A stretch of DNA of 64,000 nucleotides from Lumbricus terrestris (lineage: Eukaryota > Annelida > Clitellata > Crassiclitellata > Lumbricidae), in NCBI GenBank assembly GCA_949752735.1, contig OX457039.1, positions 22,648,330 to 22,712,329 of the forward strand, given 5' to 3'. The notes beneath the pieces were generated by a model. That model searched no databases, had not been told where the DNA came from, and saw nothing but the letters and a program-made list of their open reading frames with translations. Shown piece after piece: positions 22,152 through 31,668 of the stretch (positions are counted from its first letter, which is position 1; the number at the start of each line of letters is the position of its first letter). Both the position numbers and the translations under genes were made by a program.

Positions 22152-23013
22152 ACGGTATGCGGACGTTTCATCCCTGGACGATTCATCCCCGGACGGTTCA
22201 TCCCGGACGATTCATCCAGTGGACGTTTCATCCCAGGACGTTTCATCTCCGGACGATTCATCCAGTGGACGGTTCATCCCTGGACGGTTCATCTCCGGAA
22301 CGTTTCATCCACAGGCGGAAATTTAAGGAATTAAAGAACACTTAGTCATATAAAATATGCAATCTAATAGATATAAAAAAATCAAAAATACTTGGAATAA
22401 AATAGATATGATATAAGAACACATAAACCTATAAAACATGCAGTTAAATATCATAAATGAACACATAAGCCTATAAAACATACAGTTAAAATTAATATCA
22501 TAAAAGAACACATAGGCCTATAAAACATGGAATTAAATAGACTCTTCAAATCGCTATCAAGTGCTGTAATACGCCGAGCAAATTTATGTGCAGGGTAACG
22601 GCTTCTGTTGTCATAGACCCTGGTCAAATCGGATCATAGACTCTTCACCTTGTATTACCCTGCCGACTTGGGCGGAGTTTGGTTTCCGTTCTTCGGGGGG
22701 GGGCTAATGCCTTTTGGGGGTTTAAGCCCGGGAAAAGATATCATTTTCATGGTAAAAAAAGCTGAACCTGGACCTTCTTGGGGGGGTGATAAACTCCGCC
22801 CATGCCTGCCCGACTATTGTACAAATCATATTATTCTCTTTAGCTGCCAGTGGATGAATCATCCGGGGACGAACCGTCCACTGGATGAACCGTCCGGGGA
22901 TGAACCGTCCACTGGATGAACCGTCCGGAGATAAACCGTCCGGGGATGAAACGTCCACTGGATGAATCTTCCGGGATGAATCGTCCGGGGATGTATCGTC
23001 CGGGGATGAAAAC
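22152..23013. mobile_element. foldback-like element, GGACGTTTCATCC arms
   Basis: The left outer array, 22152-22318, starts GGTATGCGGACG and repeats GGACGTTTCATCC units. It is followed by an inner domain at 22318-22540, the inverse of 2050-2280. The right arm, 22848-23013, has the same units inverted (GGATGAACCGTCC), so the two arms can pair. The right inner domain is missing and the right tip lacks the GCATACC terminus, so the element is incomplete. No coding sequence. 23014-23280 is unrecognised. Confidence 0.7.
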
Positions 23014-23284
23014 TCCTAGAATCCATTAGACTGCCAGAATGTTTTCTCTGCAAAGAATTTATTTAGAGCATGATAAGTCGCTTCTGCACCTTTACTTGTA
23101 CTAGTTCCCTGACTATGCTCTGGTTTAAAAAGTCTGACCATGAATCCCTCTAATGCTTTTAAGCCGTAAAAGATGCATACTTTGGTAGGCCTACTTTGAC
23201 ACTATATAATATATATAGACTGGAATATCAAAAGACCTGTTGGTATTAATCAGATATTGAAAAAACGAATTAGGCCTACTTCTT

Positions 23285-24300
23285 ACCGACGAACGATGAT
23301 TCAAAAACGTAGCACAACAAAAAAGAAGCAAAAACACGATTTTATTAAGTCACATCTGAAATAACTGTTGTGAAATGAACTTGATAGTGCTTCACAACGT
23401 GTGTTCAATGTGCCTATGACCAGTGCCAAAACTTCTTTTAAGTTTCTTTGCAAAGTTCTTGATGGTTCTGTTGATGCGTTCCAAAGGCAAATCATCCCAT
23501 ACCAACTCCAATGCGCTCATCAATTCTATTACCACTCTTGGTTTTGGTTGCAGATTGTGATATTTCCCCAGCATAGCTCTTCGCAATTGATTATCAATCC
23601 ATCCAGTTCAAATCCGGAGTCTTGGGCCATTATTATTAATTGGCTTTCTGAATGAAACCAGAACAATCGACATTGAGCCGATCTTCTTTCATTTTACGAC
23701 AAATCTCTTGACTCTCAGCTTAACTCGTAATTTTTGCGCTCTCACTGTTTATCAGAGTAAACGTTGCCCATAGCTGTATATCTCCAGGATCTTGCTCAAG
23801 AGGTGTCTGAATATGCATTCTGTCTGCCATTGACACCTTGACATTTTCATTTGTTTAAAATTTTGAATTTCACTGCTTTAATAGCAAAATTATGAATCTG
23901 ACAGATTTCTTGTTTACCAACTTTATTGTCATCTTGCTAAGTGACTTCAGAGTGGCATGCAGCTATGCTCGTACCCTCTTTCTTTTTAAAATAGTAATAA
24001 TAATGATCATCTATCAATATCAAGGCTATTTGATAACAATTACTTGAGATGAGACCTAATAAAATCGTGTTTTTGCCACTTTTTGATGTGTTACGTTTTC
24101 TTGAATCGTCAAAAAACGGTGGGTGGCCTCACTAAAAGTGTTAAAACATTTGTTCTATTTGAAATATTTTAATGAAATCTGGTCATCATGTGTAGGTATG
24201 AATTGTCTTTAAGACTGTAAATTTCATTTCGAAATTCTTACTTTTGGCTAAGATATTGGCAAAAAACAGTAGGAGTATTTTTTGGCCCACCCTGTAGAAT
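23285..24300 (-). mobile_element. mariner/Tc1-type element remnant, minus strand
   Basis: The minus-strand frame 23586-23392 reads LVWDDLPLERINRTIKNF then FGTGHRHIEHTL, the typical C-terminus of mariner/Tc1 transposases, which cut and paste by a DDE/D mechanism. Upstream pieces resemble the WP..PDLN..D region but are shifted. AATAAAATCGTGTTTTTGC occurs in opposite orientations at about 23335 and 24058. The right end TTTTTTGGCCCACCCTGTA at 24297 is a Tc1-type terminus with TA. The segment 24120-24297 has a homologue at 55322-55499. It ends only 60 bp before the next exon. Confidence 0.65.
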
Positions 24301-24360
24301 AGTAAAATATAGATTGTTACTTTCAATCGATATGAGTAAGTGTTTGGCTTATGCTTTCAG

Positions 24361-24453
24361 CTGTATTGCGCTCAATGGTTTGGTAGAGACCATATAATCT
24401 GTGGAGGTAGTCATCGCAACCGAGCAAGGGTGATAGACCGCACAAATCTGAAT
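24361..24453 (+). CDS. WD40-repeat protein, internal exon C
   Basis: A 93-base exon after the acceptor ATGCTTTCAG, with donor GTAAGC at 24454. Its 31 codons include LYCAQWFGRDHIICGGS and ARVIDRTNLN. The pattern (hydrophobic strand, W, D-H-I-I-C-G-G-S, then a V-I-D strand) is one WD40 blade, the Asp-containing end replacing W-D. It joins in phase 0 with exon B before it and exon D after it. Confidence 0.78.
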
Positions 24454-24830
24454 GTAAGCATGGCTTTGTTAATAGAAATTTCTTTCTCTTTACATTATTC
24501 CTCTTTTTCTCGCGACCTTCATTTATTTTAATTCGTTTCACGACAGACTCTTTCGCAAACTGCATGTTTAGAAACAATGATTGATTACAATCTTCTTTAA
24601 ATGATTTTAATATCAGTAGGTCATAAAGAACTTTATCATTTTACGAATTGACGCTCTCAGGCATCAAAGTGCATGTATGATTTATATCTGGACATTTATA
24701 TAGAACTATTTATGTGTTTGAAGTAGCCCCTAATATCCATTTATTTATTGACACCAACATAGCATCACAGCATCAATAGATTAAAGCAGTTTTATAGAAA
24801 TAAATTTTAAAAAACAAAAACAAAACACAA
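24454..24830. other. intron DNA, nothing recognised
   Basis: An AT-rich intronic stretch with no repeat ends or coding pattern that I recognise. Confidence 0.4.
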
Positions 24831-25345
24831 ACAAGCAAACACAGTGTCTACCCGCAAGCTTTCTTCTCGGTGTCAAAAGGTCATCCCTAAAGGAGCAAAA
24901 ATGCTCCGCTGCCAGGGAACCCAGTTTGAAATTTCACTAAAATTCATGTAGGTAGCAACGATGAACAAGCAGCAACCAAAATTATAGGTATAACCAATAT
25001 CTGTCAAAATTTCTTCATTCCAACCCAATTAGATGCTGTTTAAATTCTTTTTTAAATATTCCTACAGTAGGCACATTGGTCAAAGAAACAGGTAAAGAAT
25101 TCCACACACAGGGTCCACGATATGAGATACAAAACTGCCTAGTTTTAGTGCGTGCAAAATCTTTATGGTATTTATTACACGATCTGGTGTAGTGACTGTG
25201 AACATCCATATTACAGTGGAAGTATTTAGCAGACGATTCTGGTAATAGCTTATGTTTAAATCTATACATAAATGTCCCAATCTGCAACTCATTTATATTT
25301 GACAATGACAATATTCTAAGTTTTCTAAAGTATGTAGAGGTACTT
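24831..25345 (-). pseudogene. CR1-like LINE ORF2 C-terminus and 3' UTR, minus strand
   Basis: The minus-strand frame 25311-25015 reads LQIGTFMYRFKHKLLP, HYTRSCNKY and CISYRGPCVWNSLPVSL, the conserved C-terminal part of CR1/jockey-group LINE polyproteins, in line with the copies at 46200, 49000, 56200 and 62250. The 3' UTR has the hairpin GGAGCA...TGCTCC at 24892-24907, the counterpart of GGGAT...ATCCC hairpins in the other copies. It is a 5'-truncated insertion. Confidence 0.8.
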
Positions 25346-25926
25346 TCATTATATTTAAGACCACAAATAATCCGAACTCATAGTACTCAATTTCGGGGCT
25401 TTTGAAGTGTTTGGTAGCGAAGGTACATAACATCATATCCAGCAGACGAATTCCATTCCAGAATCAGTGGCTACCTTTGTTCAAAGTTTCAATTAGCTAC
25501 CGTAGAATCTGACATGTTACTGTTACTGTCGTTTATAACATCTATTGCACCGATGTCCAATGCGTAAAGTATCAATAGATGGCGCAGTAAAAACAAGAAA
25601 TTCAGAATCGATAAGATTAAGAATCGAGGAAGTCTGGCCTGTTTCTAATGGATTAATGATGAGAGGTTTGAAAAGGAAATGTTTAGCTCAGAATAATGAA
25701 CACGTAAGTGACTGAGACGACGGAAAAACAGTGATCGATTCCAACAGTTTGTCTTTGCTCCTTCATCAAGAACAATGCCGTACTGTTCTAGTTTATGCAG
25801 ACTACGGCTGATTTGGTGTGACCCATAGCTGCTACCAGAGGCTTTTGTCCCCCCCCCCCTAAGCCACCGGGTTCAATCCATCCTCTTTCCCCCTTCATTC
25901 CTGGGCCGGCTTTCCCTCCCGGCAAT
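25346..25926. other. intron DNA, possible old L2-like remnant
   Basis: On the minus strand, at about 25775-25640, pieces such as GIVLDEGAKTNCWNRSLFF followed by RRLSHLR vaguely recall the L2-like C-terminal region. It is too decayed to be sure. CCCCCCCCCC at about 25850 is a simple run. Confidence 0.3.
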
Positions 25927-25934
25927 ATGTAATC

Positions 25935-26524
25935 GGTTCTAGGACAAAATGGTAGCGGACAAAATGGTACGGACAAAATGGTACGGACAAAATGGTACGG
26001 ACAAAATGGTACGAACAAAACGGTTTATTTAAATGGAAGCTGGATGAAGGTATTTTATTGCTGAATTAGAGGATGGATGGCTTTCTTATGGCTGAAGTAG
26101 AGCTCTAGTTAAGAAAAAAGCTTGAGAAAAGGAGGCTGGATTGTCGAAAAAAATGCTTGAGAAATGAAAGCTGAATTGGTGTCTTTCATTCATGTGTTTC
26201 ATGATGTATCCAGCTTCAATTTCAGTCATAAGATTCCTCGAATCAACCTCCATTTGTAATGCATCTTTAATTAATCCAGCTTCTATTTCAGCTATGAAAA
26301 TACCCTGATACAGCTTCTATATCTAAAGCGTCATTTTCATCAATCCAGCTTCCATTTTATATATAAAAATATCCATGCAGAACCTTCATCCAGCTTCCAT
26401 TTCACATGCGTCTTTTCATTAATCCAGCTTCTATTTCATATAAAAATTCACTAATCTAGCTTTCATTTCATCCATACCATTTTGTCCGTATACCATTTTG
26501 TCCGTACCATTTTGTCCGGTCACC
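25935..26524. mobile_element. foldback-like element with intact 8-bp target duplication
   Basis: A 590-bp element. The left outer domain, 25942-26025, has five to six GGACAAAATGGTAC units of 14 bp; the right outer domain, 26472-26519, has the same units inverted. Inner domains inside both arms carry the ATCCAGCTTCYATTTCA unit, also inverted (AATGGAAGCTGGATGAA at 26031). The octamer ATGTAATC is repeated exactly at 25927-25934 and 26525-26532. Termini are GGTTCTAGGACAAAATGG and, reversed, GGTGACCGGACAAAATGG. This matches the organisation of sea-urchin TU/foldback elements (tandem-repeat outer domain, inner domain, 8-bp duplication). No protein is encoded. Confidence 0.85.
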
Positions 26525-26532
26525 ATGTAATC

Positions 26533-27428
26533 TAGTCCCCTCCTCTGAGAAATGAAGGTCTCGGGGGGGGTGGGCAAATGAGCGTCCAGCATATGATCAG
26601 CAAAGCACTATAGCGCCGAGACGGAGAATGGTTTGTGGAGGGATGTGACCTCCCCATAAGAAATTTTTGCAATTTTCGCATTGCAATTTCCGCATTTTAA
26701 GTTGTCATCTCTACGAGACTACGAGATTACTCTACTATATATTTCAGTGAAGGAATTGCTGAAAATAGTGGTCTAAGACTTAATAATAGTCCTACTTACT
26801 CTATTATAATAATTCTTTTTGAGTTTCCGCATTGTAACGGTAGCAGTTTGAGATGTCAACTTACATGTAACAAAATTACTCTGATACTCCAGTGCTGATA
26901 AAAGAGTGGTTTAGGATTTAAATAAATATACTTAGCCCTATAATTAGGGCAATAATTTCTTTATTTATCAAGTTCAGAAACTCATGTCTACTGAAAACGT
27001 AGGCCTATATAGCGGCTTATGGCCTACTTGGCTGTACTTCAATCATCTCATCTTTATTGCACAAGACGCACCTGAATTGCTGACCAAGATAAAATTAGCA
27101 GAAATTGTTACAAAAGGTAGCATACGCGGTACACAAACCTAGCAAGAACTACCAAACTGCCCAAATTGGGTAGCCATGTGTTTAGCGCCTCTGATCAGTG
27201 ATAAATAGAGTACGATGCAATACAATAAATATGTACGTCTACGTAATAATGATTGATGATTTGGTTTTATCAAGTGTTCAAGGAAAATTTTTTTTGAAAT
27301 TTTACAGTCTGAAATTTGAAAGATAACATGAAGAGAAGCCATTTGGTTGTACAAAAAGAGTATTAATTTTGTACAAGTATCAACATTAAATCATATTCGT
27401 AATAATGATTGTAGGCCTATCATTTACT
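26533..27428. other. intron DNA, nothing recognised
   Basis: AT-rich, with scattered TAGGCCTA palindromes (27000 and 27412) but no coding pattern, terminal repeats or tandem structure that I can support. Confidence 0.4.
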
Positions 27429-27578
27429 GAAATAGTAGGCCTAAATAATATTATAATCATATAATAGTAAATTTTATTATGGTATATTATGACATGTTCA
27501 TGAAATAGTAGGCTTAAATAATATTATAATCATATAATAGTAAATTTTATTATGGTATATTATAACAGTTCATGCAAT
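27429..27578. repeat. ~75-bp tandem duplication
   Basis: GAAATAGTAGGCCTAAATAA through TTTATTATGGTATATTATGA is followed at once by a near-identical second copy (GAAATAGTAGGCTTAAATAA onward). The few differences suggest a fairly recent duplication. It is non-coding. Confidence 0.8.
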
Positions 27579-27810
27579 GCAAAAATGTAGACGGTAACTA
27601 ATAACTATTAACATTCTGTCAATATTTTCTGTGGGAAGTAATTTCTGGGGAACTTCCCCTAGAGATGCCTAGATAAAGCGCTGCCCTCCATGGCTAACCT
27701 TTCCCCCTACCAATGTGAGTTTGGGCTATTTTCTGATTTCTCCCTGTTTTCACCGGGCTCAAGTTGCGCCCGCCTTGTATAGGGATGCTACAACATAAAG
27801 ATTAACTATA

Positions 27811-29037
27811 GGGTGACACAAAAGTTCGTTCACCGTTTTCAAAATGCGTTATCTCAGCAACGGTTTCATATTTTTTTATAATGTTTTGTCAGTGTATACA
27901 TCAGTCATATGAAAGATACTGGTACAAATTTGATTATGATCCGTTCCGTTTTCGTCATTATTTATAAAGAAATGTAAAGACGACCAGTTTTTTGCGGAGA
28001 AACTGCGTTCATCATATTAACACAATAAAGAAACTGTGTATACGCCTAGCCTCGTATACAAGCGTGACAAGACACTGTTGTTACCTATATAGGACATACC
28101 CAGACGTAGGCTATTAGCGTACAGTGTCTCCTTTCGGCTTAATAACAGCACTGACTCTATCCGGCATGACTGGATCAGCCTCTGAACTTTCTGAAGTGCC
28201 CCAACTGCTATCGATCTCCACGCTCGTTGGAGGCGACGCTTGAGCTGATCAGCGTTCTTTGGCTCAGAATCCTTATAAACGCTGAGAGATAAAATACTCC
28301 ACAAGTTCTCAATAGGATAGAGGTCCGGAGAGTTGGGTGGCCAATCCTTCGGCTTCATGTGTGACGGGAGGTTGTCGTCTAGTCACTTTGTCGTCACAGC
28401 TGATGTATAATATGACAGCGCGCGCCATCCTGCTGAAATATTCTTAGGTCATTGTCAACAAATAACTTTCGTTGCATGACACTGCCGTTGTCATTTTCTT
28501 TCTCGAACGCTGGCTTCCCGATTTTCTCGAGAATGTTGGTGATGTACGTAGTAGGCCTACTGCGAGTTCAGTCTGGTACCATTTGGCACAAATTGAAGTT
28601 TAGTGATACCCCTGGCAGTCATCCCACCCCAAACCATCACCGACGGACTAAACTTCATCCGTGGAGCAGGCGGAACATACTCTTCCTATGCCGGATAGAG
28701 TCAGTGCTGTCATTGAGCAGAAAGGAGACACTGTACGCTAATAGCCTACGTCCGTGTATGTCCTATATATGTAACAACAGTGTCTTGTCACGCTTGTATA
28801 CGAGGCTAGACGTATACACAGTTTCTTTATTGTATGATGAGAGCAGTTTTTCCGCAAAAACTGGTCGTCTTTACATTTTCTGATCAATAATGGCGAAAAC
28901 GAACCGGATCACAATCAAATTTGTACCAGTATCTTTCATTTGACTGATGTATACACTGACAAAATATTATAGAGAAATATGAAGCCGTTACTGAGATAGC
29001 GCATTTTGAAAACGGTGAACGAACTTTCGTGTCACCC
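27811..29037 (-). mobile_element. Tc1/mariner element with ~340-bp inverted ends
   Basis: The ends GGGTGACACAAAAGTTCG and, inverted, GGGTGACACGAAAGTTCG are flanked by TA at 27809-27810 and 29038-29039. The inverted similarity continues about 340 bp into the element on both sides, past ACTGTTGTTACCTATATAGG, so the copy folds back on itself. This is far longer than usual Tc1 ends and probably arose by internal rearrangement. The centre holds the end of a transposase on the minus strand. Confidence 0.85.
28017..28690 (-). pseudogene. Tc1/mariner transposase, C-terminal half, broken
   Basis: Reading the minus strand from 28690: PSVMVWGGMTARG, then after frame breaks FQQDGARCHII-like residues (second catalytic Asp), then frame 28358-28017 with DWPPNSPDLYPIENLWS. 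That last motif carries the third catalytic acid (Glu of IENLW) of the DDE transposase. The N-terminal DNA-binding region and first catalytic Asp are missing, and at least three stops break the middle. The family cuts and pastes DNA at TA sites. This copy cannot do so. Confidence 0.8.
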
Positions 29038-29039
29038 TA

Positions 29040-29360
29040 TATATTGAGATTACTCCCCTTTATCGCTCTGGTGCCCAGGCAGACATCTAAGGTTCTGGCT
29101 ATTTTCTCAGCTATCCGATAAATTCGGTTCTAACTTCTACATCAGACGACGCTTCCTACAGAGGAACCTCCGTTGCTACAGCTGCGTTTGCACGATAATG
29201 TTTATCGTGCCAACTCGCTCTCTTCTTCTTATGCAAGCTTTACAACAAACGCTTGACATGGAGCGACTGTCGTCTTTCCCCCGTCATGCTTTCCAAAATG
29301 GACGCTTCTCTTTCATTAACTACGCATGGCCTATTAGCCTACTCAAAATCTGTTGATACA
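29040..29360. other. short intron spacer, nothing recognised
   Basis: Unique-looking DNA between the Tc1 element and the purine tract, with no feature I can support. Confidence 0.4.
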
Positions 29361-31193
29361 GAAGACGAAGAAGACGACGACGACGACGACGACGACGACG
29401 AAGAAGAAGAAGAAGAAGAAGAAGAAGAAGAAGAACTAGAAATAGGACTAGAAGTAGAAGAAGTAGAAGAAGGAAAAGAATAGGAAGAAGAGGAAGAAGA
29501 GAAGAAGAAAAAGAGGAAGAAGAAGAAAAAGAAGAAGAACTAGAAGTAGAAGAATTAGAAGAAGAAAAAAGAAAAGAACTAGAAATAGAAGAAGTAGATG
29601 AAAAAGAAGAAGAAGTGAAGAAGAAAAAAGAAGAAGGAAAAGAAGAAGAAGAAGAAGAGAAGAAAAAAGCTGAAGAAGAAGAAGAACTAGAAGTAGAATA
29701 AGTAGAAGAAGAAAAAGAAGAGAAGTTTTTGAAGGAGAAGAAGAAGTGGAAGAAGAAGAAAATAAATAAATAGAAGTAGAAGTAGAAGAGGGAAAAGAAG
29801 AAGAAGAAGGGAAAAAAAGAGAAGAAGTACAAAAGAACAAGAAGAGAAGAAAAAAGAAGAGGAAGTGGAAGAGGAAGAAAAAATAAATAGAAGAAGACGA
29901 AGAAGAAGAAGAAGAAGAAGAAGAAAGAAGAGGAAGAAGAAGTAGGAGAAGTAGAAGAAGAAAAAAGAAGAAGAAAGAGAAGAAGAACTATAGAAGTAGA
30001 ACTAGAAGTAAAAGAATTAGAAGAAGAAAAAGAAGAAGAAGAAGAGATGAAAAAAAGAAGAGAATAAAAAAAGAAGAACTAGAAGTAGAACTAGAAGTAG
30101 AAGAATTAGAAGAAGAAAATGAACAAGAAGAAGACGAGATGAAGAAAAAAGAAGAAGAAGAAAAAGAAGATAATAATAAGAAGAACTAGAAGTAGAACTA
30201 GAAGTAAAGAAGTAGAAGAAGAAAAAGAAGAAGAAGAGAAGAAGAAAAAAGAAAATTAAAAGAAGAAGAAGAAATGGAAGAGGAGGAGGAAGAAGAAAAG
30301 AGAAAAGAGAAGAATTGGAAGCAGAAGTGAAAGAGGAAGAAGAAGAAGGAGAAGAAGCTGACGAAGAGGAAGAAGAACTAGAAGTAGAAGAAGGAAAAGA
30401 GAAGAAGAGAATGAGAAAAAGGAGAAGAAAAAAAGAAAATGAAGATGAAGAACTAGAAGTAGAAATAGAAGTAGAAGACGAAAAAGAATAAGAAGTGAAG
30501 AAGAAAAAAGAAGAAGGAAAAGAGGAAGAAGAAGAAGAAGAATAAGAGAATAAGAAAAAGAAGTGGAAGAAGAAGAAAGAAGAAGAAGTTAACCCTTAAA
30601 ACTAGAAGTAGAACTAGAAGTAGAAGTAGAAGAAGAAAAAGGAAGAAGAAGAGAAGAAAAAAGAAGACGAGGAAGTGGTAGAGGAAGTATAAGAAGAAGA
30701 AGATTTATAAGAAGGAGAAGAGATGAAGAGAAAAAAGAAAAAGAGTGGGAAGAGGAAGAGGAAGAGGAAGAAGGAGAAGAAGAAGAAGAAGAAGACGAAG
30801 AAGATGAAGAGCAGGAAGAGGAAGAGGAGGAAGAGGAGAGTGAGGAGAGCGAGGAGAGCGAGGAGGAGGAGGAGGAGAAGAAGGAGGAGGAGAAGAAGAA
30901 GACGAAGCAGAAGAAGAAGAAGGCGAGAAAGAAAGAGGATGAGGAGAGCGAGGAGGAGAAGAAGAAGAGGAAGAAGAAGGAGAAGGAGGAGGAGGAGGAG
31001 GAGAAGAAGAAGAAGAAGAAGAAGAAGAAGAAGAAGAAGAAGAAGAAGAAGAAGAAGAAGAAGAAAAAGGGGGAGGATAAGAATATAAAGTGGGAAGAAG
31101 ATGAACAGCATGAGGAAAAGAAAGAGGGTAGGAGAAAACGGAGAAGGAGATGTGAATAGATGTAGAGTAGGAAGAAGAAGAGGAAGAAGATAG
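29361..31193. repeat. 1.8-kb polypurine tract (GAA/GAAGAA)
   Basis: The plus strand is almost only A and G for about 1.83 kb, chiefly GAA with AAAGAAG, GGAAGAG and GTAGAAGTAG interruptions. A pure GAAGAAGAA run covers 31006-31065. Long Ser/Phe, Leu and Lys/Arg/Glu frames on both strands come from composition. Mirror-symmetric polypurine DNA can form triplexes. It lies in the third intron of the WD40 gene. Confidence 0.9.
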
Positions 31194-31259
31194 GCAGTCT
31201 TTTGAGCAATTTCTGAGTCCCACTGGTATAGACTCCATAGAGAGTTTCAGCGATTTCAT

Positions 31260-31380
31260 TTTGTAGCCAGAGCATATATATATATACATAGCCAGAGCAT
31301 ATATATATATACAATTATATATACACATTTTGTAGCCAGAGCATATATAATATTATATATATGTATATGTATATGTATAC
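31260..31380. repeat. AT-rich duplicated block
   Basis: The phrase TTTGTAGCCAGAGCATATAT is repeated at 31260 and 31329 and partly at 31289, with TATATA runs between. It is a small local tandem repeat. Confidence 0.6.
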
Positions 31381-31383
31381 ATA

Positions 31384-31648
31384 GTCTGAACCCTGGTCTC
31401 TTCTCAATTGACAGTGTTCAGCACACTCTAACCACTACCTTATACGGATGACCAGACCCCCACGCCAACAATGCACACTCCGTACTCAGAGCATCCATTT
31501 ATAGCTGAGTTGGTTAGACTGTGATGCTAGTGGAACAGAAAATCTCTAACTAATTTTCTTACTTAGATTTGAGGATTTGAACCCTGATCTCTTCTCAATT
31601 GACAGTGTTCAGCACACTCTAACCACTACCGTATACCGATGTATTACT
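31384..31648 (-). repeat. pair of tRNA-like repeats (SINE heads)
   Basis: Two near-identical segments (31384-31451 and 31573-31642) read on the minus strand as GGTAGTGGTTAGAGTGTGCT, close to an A box, and then GGGTTCAAATCC, close to a B box (only the second copy keeps the full B box). In the opposite direction, 31503 reads TAGCTGAGTTGGTTAGACTG, also tRNA-like. These look like tRNA-derived SINE heads rather than functional tRNA genes; I could not fold a full cloverleaf. Confidence 0.55.
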
Positions 31649-31668
31649 TTAGAGGTGACACATGATAT

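Noticed and set aside
29253..31328. Ser/Phe-, Leu- and Lys/Arg-rich open frames
   Set aside because: Products of the GAA polypurine tract, open on both strands.
31384..31648. Functional tRNA genes
   Set aside because: A- and B-box-like motifs are present but no complete cloverleaf or terminator was found, and the unit is duplicated like a SINE.
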